Shown in pieces: positions 1-9,240 of a stretch of 64,000 nt of DNA. A program made the position numbers and the translations under genes. The first letter of the stretch is position 1. The number at the start of each line of letters is the position of its first letter. Where the stretch lies: the NCBI GenBank assembly GCA_014529385.2, contig CM043970.1, forward strand, positions 63,842,996 to 63,906,995. Direction: 5' to 3'. Origin of the DNA: Adiantum capillus-veneris (lineage: Eukaryota > Streptophyta > Polypodiopsida > Polypodiales > Pteridaceae). The notes below the pieces were generated by a model. That model was not told the DNA's origin and ran no database searches. It saw nothing but the letters and a program-made list of their open reading frames with translations.

Positions 1-265
1 TGACAGTCATTTTGACAGAAGTTTCTGTGCGGAAAAATGCGTTGACGAATGCATGTTTGTTTTAGCACACCATAGAGCTATTGAGCTCTTTTGAGAGCAG
101 ATATCCATGTAGGGATTTTCTTTACTGCACGCAACAGTTATTGGTGCCTGTTCGTGCACAATCACTCATATACGTTGAGTTCCGGAAACTGCCTATTGTA
201 CTTCATGTGGAGCCCCCCTTCCTAGTGTCTTTTCATAGATTACTTCAAAAGGCCTCAATTTCGGT

Positions 266-879
266 GATGAAATGAAGGCTATTTTCTTGCTATGTTCGCT
301 ACCATCGTCATGGGATACCTTCAACACAGCTATAAAAAATTTTGCACCTAATGGCAAGTTAGTTTTCAGTGATGCTCCTAGTGTGTTGCTCACTGAGGAG
401 ATTTAGCGTCAATCTCTTGATACGAGTGGGCATGGTGATGCGTATGTAACTAGTGGCAATCATGACAAGAAAAGGCAGTGTGGTCGTAGTCGTAGTCTTT
501 TTCAAGATTGTAGCAAGGTCGTAACAAGAGTCGTGGCAAAGACATGAGAAATGTTGAGTGTTACTACTACCAAAAAAAGGGACACTTGAAGAAAGATTGC
601 CACATAATGCAACGTGATAAAGGCAAAGAGAAAGCAAAGTCTGACAAACCTAAAAGCAACGTGAAAATTCAAGAGCTTAATGTGGTTGAGTGTCTAGCCA
701 TTGAAACAGATTCCGACGTGCCAAATAATGTGTTGATTTTCACATTGGAGTTGAGTCATGATGCATTGTTAGCTCTCAAGTGTTATAAGCAAAATTGGAA
801 TGTATACTCATGTGCTAGCTTTCACGTGACTCCTCACAAGGAGTGGTTTCTACATACACTACCACGCATGGCACAGTGA
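266..879 (+). pseudogene. Copia A gag, zinc knuckle and protease remnants
   Basis: From 266 a gag reading frame resembles the UBN2-type copia gag (GDEMKAIFLLCSLPSSWDTF and APNGKLVFSDAP). It is stopped by TAG at 404-406 and resumes in the same frame. The zinc knuckle at about 559-600 reads CYYYQKKGHLKKDC, so the second cysteine of the CX2CX4HX4C pattern has become tyrosine. The protease active site, normally D-S-G-A-S, reads YSCASFHVTPHKEWF at about 808-852, so the catalytic aspartate and glycine are lost. The frame stops at 879. 880-1014 continues as decayed copia (DVRHVP-like NVRHVPKLTKSL). These changes rule out an active protein. Confidence 0.8.
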
Positions 880-1014
880 AGTTAGGAAACTCTTATGAGA
901 TTGATATATTTGTTGTGGACATCATCAAGTTTTCTATGTATAATGGCATTGAGTTTATGCTGAACAATGTCAGACATGTACCCAAATTGACAAAGAGTTT
1001 GACTGCTAGATGAT

Positions 1015-1501
1015 TTGGGTTACACTATCATATTTGCTCATGGTTCTTGCATTATCAAGAAGGGAAATCTGGTCATGCTTAAAGGCCATAAGTCTAACTC
1101 ATTGTACTCACTTTTTGTCTCTTCAGTGAAAGATAATTCCATTTGTGTAGCCGAGCTGCCATCTACAAAGTTGTGGCATAGTCGGCTAGGTCATATGAGT
1201 CAGAAGGCAATGAAAGTCTTGCAGCGTTCTCGTTATATCCCTGTGTTGGATTACTCTAGCTTCTCTTTATGTGAGCATTGCATCTATGGCAAACAAACTA
1301 GCTTGACATCAGTGCCTTTGGACAAGGAGTTAGAGAGTCCTCTAGATCTTATTCATAGCGACTTGTGCGGACCTATACCGGTCAAGTCTCTAGAGGGGTT
1401 ATACTTCCTGACATTCATACATGACTCTACTAGAAAGGTGTTGGTTTATCGCTTGATGTAGAAGAGCAATATCTTTAGTGTTTTTTAGAAGTTCTCAGCA
1501 T
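1015..1501 (+). pseudogene. Copia A GAG-pre-integrase and 5' half of integrase
   Basis: The translation shows the HHCC zinc-binding region (LWHSRLGHMSQKAMKVL then LCEHCIYGKQT). The start of the integrase catalytic core follows (IHSDLCGPIPVKSLEG, holding the first catalytic aspartate) and then the STRKVLVYRL strand. Stops at 1459-1461 and about 1486 break the frame, but the frame still reads KSNIFSVF-stop-KFSA up to position 1500. The next codons of a copia integrase (LVDNQSGR) are found at 36573 onward, after the 35-kb insertion. The rest of the catalytic core, including the second aspartate and the glutamate, is on the far side. Confidence 0.85.
1498..1501. repeat. Left target-site duplication GCAT
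   Basis: GCAT at 1498-1501 is repeated at 36571-36574, directly outside the two inverted termini of the 35-kb element. Deleting 1502-36574 restores the copia integrase frame (K-F-S-A-L-V-D-N), which confirms that the duplication is 4 bp. Confidence 0.93.
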
Positions 1502-1517
1502 AAGACCATATTAGGTA
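1502..1517 (+). repeat. Left terminal inverted repeat of the 35-kb element
   Basis: AAGACCATATTAGGTA at 1502-1517 is the exact reverse complement of 36555-36570. Weaker similarity (GG-T/G-AAAA) continues for about 12 bp further in. Confidence 0.93.
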
Positions 1518-1793
1518 TTTTGGTAAAAATCTCACATTATGGGAATCTCCAAATCGACCGAATTCATGTAATTTGGGAATTTTCCACTTAAAGTGGGAAA
1601 AATTGAGGTGTGTGGCTAGTAAATAAAGTGAAAATCTCATAGGATTGTGGTGTTGATAAACACCAAAAGTCAAGAGGATGTACAACACATGGATTTGAAT
1701 AATAACTATAAATTACATAAAACAAAGGAAGATACAAAAAAGATTTTGTTTACAAATTGACTAGTATAGTCACAATAGAAGCTCCACATAATT
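1518..1793. promoter_or_regulatory. Left subterminal region with imperfect palindrome
   Basis: No gene is seen between the left terminus and the stop of the DUF7869 gene. At 1578-1604 there is an imperfect palindrome, AATTTTCCACTT next to AAGTGGGAAAAATT. Its AAAGTGGGAAAA half also occurs close to the right terminus (reverse complement of about 36545-36556). Shared subterminal motifs are typical of transposase-binding sites, but binding here is inference. The 3' UTR of the leftward gene must also lie here. Confidence 0.45.
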
Positions 1794-4700
1794 CTACTCC
1801 ACATTTGATACCATATCTGAACTTTGATCCAAGTGTGGCTGATGTGCACGAGTGAGGCCTTCTTTGGCTTTTAGAGCATGTCTTTCTGGAATCTTTATTC
1901 TAGAAAATGGTCCTTCTTTGTTGGGTCTCCAGGACCAAACAATTGCATCTATAGTTTCCCACACTTGTGGGTCCTTATAGTTGACAGCCCAATAACCCTT
2001 CCAACAATTACTGTAAGCTTGAGTATCTGTCATCCCACTTTTTCTCGCGCAAGGTGCCCAATATTGAATCAAGAGTTTTCTGTAGTTTGGTGATGTAGGC
2101 TCATTATCAATGTCAGATAAAGCCATTGCAAGCCACACTGGATAGATTTCTGTGTCACTCGGAACAAGCATAAGAAAGTCACCTTGGTGCACATCAGACA
2201 TAGGGTCAAACTCTTCCCTTGGACTATCTCGTTGAGGCCCACAAAAATGATCGTTCAACTCTTCAAGGCCTAGGAATCTTTCTGCTCCTTGTTGCAAATT
2301 CATTGTAGTGCTTTGTAGGTGAGAATATTCTTGAGTTTTTGGCCAAAACATTTCATACAAGACTCCCTCTGATATGATTGCTTTTCCAATCTCTTCAATT
2401 ACCTTACTCCAATAATCTATCACGGGTCTATAATATCGCGGAATACTTGAACCATTCCCTAAATTTTTCCAAAATTTTATATAGTTCTTTAGCCCCAAAA
2501 TGACTTCTTCGTGGGCCTTGACATACTCCGCCATTTGTACTAGAGGTGGATCTCCATGTGGTAACATTGGCTTGCCTTCTGTGTCTGTTTTCCAAAGGAA
2601 AATACTTACACTCCAACTTGATACACCTACATGTGCCTTATATTGCATCATTGGTGTCTCATCCTGCATAAAGAACCTGAACTGAAGCGGTTTGGAATGT
2701 CCAACAAGTATGTCTTGTCCATCACAAAGACAGCCATCACAATATTGCTTGAAATCGGGGATCTTTGTGAGAAAAAATGGAGCTGGAGATGAAGATGAGC
2801 TGTTTCGTAATGTATCCATCAAATGTGGCAAAGTATAGGTTTGTGTAACTCTCAACTTCTCTGAAAACCTACTAAACATGGCGTCTATGTCCTCATGTGT
2901 ATGCCCAACCATTAAAAATCCCAGCTGGATGGTTTTGAAAACACCCCTTGCAACAAGCATTGACAAATAGGCAAATAAGTATCGATTTTTGTTTTCCCCT
3001 GCACAATTATCCAATTGTAGCAACAAGTTCTCTAGCAATCTGCGAAATGTTGACCCCAATTCCTCTTCTGCAATTTCTGACGACTGCACAATGGGCTCTT
3101 TTCCATCACTCAAGTTATGGTAGTCCAAAGCATCCCTTGAGTTCAAAGCATGTAGTAGTGAAATATTGCTCCTTGGAAGTCCATTTGTTACTAGACCACC
3201 AAGAGGATGCTTATCTATCCTCTCAAGGTTATGTAAACAATTAGCAATTGAGCCAATTGTAAGATTTGGATCAGCTGGCCACAAACCATTCAAGACAAAG
3301 TGTCCGTAATGACCTTCTCCATGTCCATGAGTGATCATGCCAATCAATGCCACCTGCAGATTATATCCTGAATCCACACCCTTGGGAACAATGCGTAATC
3401 TAGGAATGGCAGTCTTCTTTTGATCCATCTTATCATGGATTATGCATACATATTTTTGTGGTTGAGTTTCTGAATACGTGCGCCATGCATAATATAGGCT
3501 TCTGCAACTCTTTTGTTGTGCCATGTGAACTTCTCTCTCCCTCAAGAGAAGAGCTCTCTCTTCAAGAGAAGGTTTAGCTTCTAACCTTGCCTTGATTGAG
3601 CTACAAATATTGCACTTAGAGAACTCACTCGTCTTTGTTAAAGTGACATGTGGGTACTCTTTGTTCCAAATTCTACCAAAAGAAGATTGGGATAGCTTCT
3701 TCTCATAGCCCATTTGGTCAAGTGTCGTGTTGATTTCACATAAAATATCCACTTGTTTGTATGTTGATGGAATCACCAATTGAGTCTCTCTTGAGCCATC
3801 TAGCAGTGTTCTACTTCTATGTGGCATCTTCTCAGAGTTGTTTTCCACAAACTCATTTAGTAGTGCTCTTGCTAAACTAGTATGTTGAAGTCCCCTTCTC
3901 AATGTACATGTGTTCCCATGTACATATTGGCGCACACCATTTTCAAAGTTCTCCTTGTATCGATAAAATGATGTCTTTGGTATTCTATGTAGCTCATACC
4001 ATGCTCTAAACAAACAATAGAGCCATTTAGCTTGAATTGGTATCGTGACTTCTCATCTTTCTGATAACATATAGAAAGAACATCATAAACATAATTAGTG
4101 CGTGATTTTTGAGACTCTCCCCAAAATTGTTGTCGTAACCTTGTCACCATATCACGATCTGCAAATTGGCAGCATTTTTGTGCACAACAATCAATGCATG
4201 ATACCCTTTGAATTGATTTGTTTGAAAGGTAAAAAGTCGAAGCTGGTGCTGCTTTTGATTTTTGAGTCCTGTTCATGAAAGTGTATCGTCTCTTCCTTGA
4301 CAACTGGACAACATTACTCCCATCAAGTTTTTTTCCAACATTGCCATCGTTGGATACATCCTCATATGTAGCATGCATGCCATCAACAGGAACAAAGCGT
4401 TGTAATGGGCTCCCATTCAACATTGTTGTCTGCTTGATGGGCCACTTTAGCAAAGTGATGCTACCCACTTCAACCACATCATCAATGCTTGCATTTTCTC
4501 TTTCAATACCCACACCCACACAATCAGGACCAAGTTCCTGAAAGTTGACATAATCATGTGGAAATACATATAAGATGGTCCCTTCATTTATGGTTTGCAT
4601 CATTGTGTCATCTTTTAAAAGGACCCTCTGATTTCTCCAAGACTCTCGAATCATTGCTTCAAATTCTGGGCTTGTCATAGGTATTGCATCTGTAACTAGA

Positions 4701-5020
4701 GGATCAGAATGATCATGTTCTTCATCACCATTGTAGCTTTCGTGTGGATCAATTAAGTTCCCATTTAATACAAAAGATTGCAAAAGAAGCTTTGACCATC
4801 GAACAACACTCCATAATGAGCCTTGGAGAGATGAAGTATCCATTGTAGGAAAAGGTAGGACCACATCCTTCAAGCATTCCTCCACTAGTATGGAGACATT
4901 CCCAGCCCTATCTTTGTACCACCACAAGTGGAATCTGGATCTGTTCTACACACACAACCAATACCAACGATTTCATTGTCAAGTATCATATGTACTTTCT
5001 CCCCAGATTCGAAGTCCATC
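1794..5020 (-). CDS. DUF7869-type, DDE-transposase-like protein (two apparent frameshifts)
   Basis: The leftward gene is in three frames: 5020 to about 4927 (starting MDFESGEK at 5019), about 4927-4013, and about 4013-1794. The frame changes near 4925 and 4005 behave like 1-nt indels. The second lies between LNGSIVC and RAWYELHRIPKTSFYRYK, which normally form one conserved stretch. The N-terminal part has a Cys-rich motif (SCIDCCAQKCC). In the 739-residue catalytic part I see CNIC at 134-137, HDKMDQ (D194), LDNCAGENKN (D335) and GHTHEDIDAMF (370-380). These form the DUF7869 signature and look like an RNase H-fold D-D-E/D site. The C-terminal 150 residues look like a BAH/SH3-type region (PVWLAMAL, WVNYK-like). 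A splice acceptor (TTACTTACAG) precedes 5020, so an upstream exon exists; a strong leftward donor lies at 8556-8551. Decay or sequencing error could explain the frameshifts. Confidence 0.72.
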
Positions 5021-5113
5021 CTGTAAGTAAAAAGATTACATTGTTAAATCCATAGTTATAGAAAAATACTCTTCAAACAGAAAATCATGCTACAACATGA
5101 AAAAGGTTTGCAT

Positions 5114-6640
5114 AGGTTGGACAAGTGGTGAACCTTGAGACCAAATCCTCCTTGCTATATTAATGGAAGCAAGGTTGGACAAGTGGTGGACCTTGAAACC
5201 AAAGCCTCTTTGCTATATGAGAGCATAGGTTGGACAAGTGGTGGACCTAGTTGTAATACCCACTGCCACCTATCAACTACTATAGGACTATGCTTTCCAA
5301 TGTCCAAGTATCCCTTGAGTCTTTCAAGGTTGAACACGTGGTGGACCTTGAAACAAAAATCCCCTTTCTATATCAGAGCATAGCTTGGACAAGTGGTGGA
5401 CCTAGTTATAATGCCCAATATCCAAGGTGAAATACCTTAGGACTTTTCTACCTTGCTTGCCAATGTTTACGTAGCCCCTCATTTCTTTAATGGAAGTAAG
5501 GTTGGACAAGTGGTGGACCTTGAAACCAAAGCCTCTTTGCTATATTAGAGCATAGGTTGGACCTAGTTTTAATACCCACTGCCACCTATCAACTACTATG
5601 ACTATGCTTTCCAATGTCCAAGTATCCCTTGAGTCTTTCAAGGTTGAACACGTGGTGGACCTTGAAACGAAAATCCCCTTTCTATATTAGAAAGGTTGAA
5701 CACATGGTGGACCTTGAAACGAAAATCCCCTTTCTTTATTAGAGCATAGCTTGGACAAGTGGTGGACCTAGTTATAATGCCCAATATCCAAGGTGAAACA
5801 CCTTAGGACCTTGCTACCTTGCTTGCCAATGTTTACATAGCCCCTCATTTCTTTAATGGAAGCAAGGTTGGACAAGTGGTGGACCTTGAAAGCAAAGCCT
5901 CTTTGCTATATGAGAGCATAGGTTGGACCTAGTTGTAATACCCATTGCCACCTATCAACTACTATAGGACTATGCTTTCCAATGTCCAAGTATCCCTTGA
6001 GTCTTGCAAGGTTGAACACGTGGTGGACCTTGAAACCAAAATCCCCTTTCTATATCAGAGCATAGCTTGGACAAGTGGTGGACCTAGTTATAATGCCCCT
6101 CCTTTCTTTAATGAAAGAAAGGTTGGAAAAGTGGTGAATCTTGAAACCCAAACCCTTTGGCTATATATAGAGGATATCTTGGACAAGTGGTGGGCTTAGT
6201 TGTAGTATCCAATGTCCAAGGTCCAAGGTGAACTATGTAAAGACCTTACTTCCAAAAACAAAGTCGTACAAGTGGTTCTCCTTGAAACCAAAACCTCCTT
6301 AGTGTATTAGAACATAACTTGGAGAAGTGGTGGACTTAGTTGTAATGGTGAATGTCCAAAGCAAACTATTATAGGACCTTGCTTCCCAAATCAAGTTTGG
6401 ACAAGTGGTGGATCTTGAAACCAAAACCCCCTTACTCTATTAGAGCATAGCTTAGATAAGTGGTGGACCTAGCTGCCATGGAAGATGTTCAATCTGAACT
6501 GCTGCAGGACCTTGCTATTAAATGTCTAAGTAGAGCTAGCTTCTTTAATGGAATCAAGGTTGGGAAAGTGGTGCATCTTGAAACCAAAAGCCCTTTATTG
6601 TATTAGAGCATAGCTTGGACAAGTGAGGGACCTAGTTTTA
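5114..6640 (+). repeat. Left array of the TTGGACAAGTGGTGGACC motif (330-366-bp units)
   Basis: Copies of GGTTGGACAAGTGGTGGACC recur about every 50-130 bp, embedded in a larger unit. The larger unit includes CTATCAACTACTATAGGAC and CATTTCTTTAATGGAAG. Comparable points are near 5173, 5501 and 5867, giving unit lengths of about 330 and 366 bp. The unit differs from that of the main array at 9.2-19.6 kb and becomes degenerate after about 6.2 kb. Small frames inside it have no protein-like character. Confidence 0.85.
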
Positions 6641-7199
6641 ATGTGTGATGTCCAAAGAAAAGTATTACAAGACCTTGCTTTCCAATATTTGAATTGGTCA
6701 AGTGGTTAAAACTAAGTATAAAACTTTGACCATTTTCTTCTCGAATTGCCAAAAAGCTAGTTTTAGACACCCCTAAATGAAAATGGTTTAGGGTGGCTTT
6801 AAACAATGTTTTTTCAAAGACTTGAACAAAAGGGTTGCCGAAGAGTAATGACAATTTATTGGCTTGAAGTGCCTGAGTATGTGAAAACAAGCCTAGGTTT
6901 TCCACGAGGCAAAAGGTGACATAATAAGAACATTGGAAACTTAGGATTGACCATGTGGCCTAAACTTTGGCAAGTGAAGTGGTGGCCAAGTTTTGTGGCA
7001 CAGTGTGCACTTGGTCCTATATGTGTTGACCACTTGGCTAAATCTAGGACCATAAGGCCAAACCTTTGGCACCTTAAATATAGTATGGGACATAATCTAG
7101 AACTGCTATAGTAAATTAGTAGTATAGCTAATATGTTAATATTTGTATTATATTTAAGTATATGCTAATATAATTTATGTTCAAAATTTCACTAATGAA
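6641..7199. other. Degenerate repeat and AT-rich spacer
   Basis: This stretch holds fading traces of the array motif (for example GGTCAAGTGGTTAAA) and then AT-rich sequence around 7080-7190. I see no gene, no splice signal of note and no regular repeat. Confidence 0.5.
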
Positions 7200-7445
7200 G
7201 AATGTTCCCATTTAGCACTCCAGATGCGGGGTCTTAGGGCAATGCCACAATGGGGTGACAAGGCAGCGCTTCCACGTGAGGTTTGGGGGTAGCGCTCTTG
7301 ATGGGGATGTGGAATATAGCGCTCTCGATGGCGGGGCTTGGGAGGTTGATTTTGGGATATTGTTCAGGGCGGGGTCTTGGGGCAGCGCCCCAGGCGGGGT
7401 CCGGGGCAGCGCCCCGCGGGGCTAGGGCAGCGCCCAAAGATTTTT
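7200..7445. repeat. GC-rich palindromic block (GGGGCAGCGCCCC type)
   Basis: Repeated GGGGCAGCGCCCC-like palindromes and related GGGCAGCGC units give a GC- and CpG-rich island in an AT-rich element. It lies between the divergent DUF7869 and ParB-SET genes. It might be a promoter island or a small repeat family; the sequence does not decide. Confidence 0.55.
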
Positions 7446-7599
7446 TTTTTTTAAAGTGAATTCTAGTATAGAGTTACGCATGTTTTTCATATTTTCAACC
7501 ATGATTTCTTTAATTTTGGCCGTGTGAATTGGTTAATTTTTTATATTGCTTTTGTTTTTTTTAATCCTATGATAAAACATGGACTTGTAGCATACGTGG

Positions 7600-8460
7600 C
7601 ATTCTAATAAACCCTATCAAGATTAGGCACACAGAGAGCGCACGAGCAACGCACACAGAGAAAGCAGGCGAGCAGCAAACACACAGAAAGCGCACACGGA
7701 TCGCACACAGTTGGAGTATACGCGCGCGTAGAGGAGCAAGCTCGGCATCGTACACAACACACAGGTGGAGTGCACAGGATTGAAAGTTCGCGCACAAGAT
7801 AAAGAAACAGCAGCGTACACAACGCTTTCCAGAAGGGCAGGATCGGGCAGTCTTCTCAGGAGACATTGCACACCTCACGAATAGAGAAAAAACAGGTATT
7901 TCTCTCTCTCTCACTCTCTGTCTTTCTCCATATAGAGAAGATGGTTCTCTGTAACTCTTCTTGCACACACACTCTCTCGTCAAAAGACAGAGATACATAG
8001 TTTAAAAGTATCCCCGCACACATACACATATTCCCACACATCGTCTTCCTCTCTTCCACATACATAACCACAGTGAAATCTGTTATCTTGCTGTCTCTCT
8101 CTTGAAAATACATGCACATATTCCCACACATCGTCTTCCTCACTTCCACATACATAACCACAATGAAATCTGTTATCTTGTTGTCTCTCTCTTGAAAATA
8201 CGTGCACATATTCCCATACATCGTCTTCCTCTCTTCCACATACATAAACACAGTGAAATCTGTTATCTTTCTCTCTCCTCTCTCTAAAAAACAGGTATTT
8301 ATCTCTCTCTCTCTCTCTATCTATCTATCTCTGTATCTTGCTATCTCTCTCTTGAAAATACATGCTCATGTATGTGTGCGTCTGTGTTATCTATGTGTAT
8401 GTATGTATATTTGTGTTATTTCATTGTAATACTCATACATAATGCAGATACACAATTACA
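7600..8460. repeat. CA/CT-rich region with a 90-bp unit repeated three times
   Basis: 7600-7980 is rich in CACACA and GCGCAC tracts. A 90-bp unit beginning CACATATTCCCACACATC starts at about 8025, 8115 and 8205, with few differences between copies. CT and GTAT microsatellites follow to about 8420. Open frames on both strands here are low-complexity translations, not genes. Confidence 0.8.
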
Positions 8461-9130
8461 CTTAATTACGATATGCACACATAGTATATATACATACATA
8501 AATATCACAAATAACTAACACATTGTAATACTAGTAAAATTGAATGGAAGACTTACTTGCGTGATCTGTTAAAGTCGATTCTTGTAGCGAGTTCTGGATG
8601 TATGCTGAGCTGATTTTCCTCTAATCCATTTGTAGATATGATTGTAACTTCTGTTTCTCAAAAATAGTAGTGTTGTTTAGTGATACACCTAATGGACATA
8701 AATGGTTTAAACTAGGACATGTAGACAAAAATACGTGTATTTCTTTGGATGAATATATACACTTTTTGGTGACCCTTACCACAAGTGGTGGACCTTGAGA
8801 CCAGTGGACTATAAGGACCTCCAAACAATACCTTGTACACTCAATCCTTCTTGGTATCTAGGTTGGACAAGTGGTGGACCTTGTTCAAATTCTCTAACCA
8901 CTCTCTCTAACATGGTGACATAATTTAGGTGTGATAAATTCATATCTATGCAAACTAATATCAGTTTAGGCTTGTTAATTTGAATTTGTTTGAATTTATG
9001 TACAATATAATGATTTGAGGTTTGCATATTTGAATTTAGGTGGTATAATGATATCTTTTTGTGGTAAACTTGAATTTAAAATCAATTTCGCGTGGAATAT
9101 TTTAAATTTAAGTAGTAAAATTTAAATTTT
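8461..9130. other. Unique AT-rich spacer, possible divergent promoter region
   Basis: This is mostly unique AT-rich sequence with only two array motifs (about 8772 and 8865). The strong minus-strand donor at 8556-8551 places the 5' part of the DUF7869 gene here. A promoter for that gene would lie to the right of 8557. No TATA box is convincing enough to name. Confidence 0.3.
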
Positions 9131-9149
9131 TATAAAAAAGTTTGAATTT

Positions 9150-9240
9150 TAAAATTTGGGCGGGATATTTTAAAATTTAGGCGGGATATTTAAGATTTGG
9201 GAGGGATATTTTAAATTTAGGCGGGAAGGTTTTGAATTTA
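9150..9240. repeat. Four short direct repeats GGCGGGATATTTTAAATTT
   Basis: Four diverged copies of a 20-22-bp unit (TTTGGGCGGGATATTTTAAA and variants, the last reading GGCGGGAAGG) run from about 9155 to 9240. The GGCGGGA/GGCGGGAA cores resemble E2F-type sites, but that is only a resemblance. They stand just before the main array. Confidence 0.5.

Larger units (their letters stand above)
1..1501 (+). mobile_element. Copia A, left part (Ty1/copia retrotransposon)
   Basis: This is the gag to mid-integrase part of an old Ty1/copia element whose remainder lies at 36571-37918. Recognisable in order are a gag segment (about 266-540), a zinc-knuckle remnant (about 550-600), a protease remnant (about 800-870), a GAG-pre-integrase HHCC region and the first part of the integrase core (1170-1501). 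The element has several stops and frame changes, so it is dead. It is interrupted exactly after position 1501 by the 35-kb element. Positions 1-250 are upstream copia-like or leader sequence in which I can identify nothing. No LTR is visible on the left, so the element starts outside the window. Confidence 0.85.
5021..8556 (-). other. Candidate first intron of the DUF7869-type gene
   Basis: On the minus strand GCAA|GTAAGT at 8560-8551 is a near-perfect donor, and TTACTTACAG|G ending at 5021 is a good acceptor. Together they define a possible 3.5-kb intron that would hold the left motif array and the GC-rich block. The exon to the right of 8557 would be a 5' UTR or a short coding exon. Transcript data are needed; only the acceptor is well supported. 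Confidence 0.35.

Noticed and set aside
7234-7437. GC-rich frame rich in Ala and Pro
   Set aside because: It comes from repeated GGGGCAGCGCCCC palindromes; no support as a gene.
7567-8429. Cys-rich and His-rich small frames around 7.6-8.4 kb
   Set aside because: Low-complexity CA/CT repeats and the 90-bp tandem unit; overlapping frames on both strands, with no protein signature.
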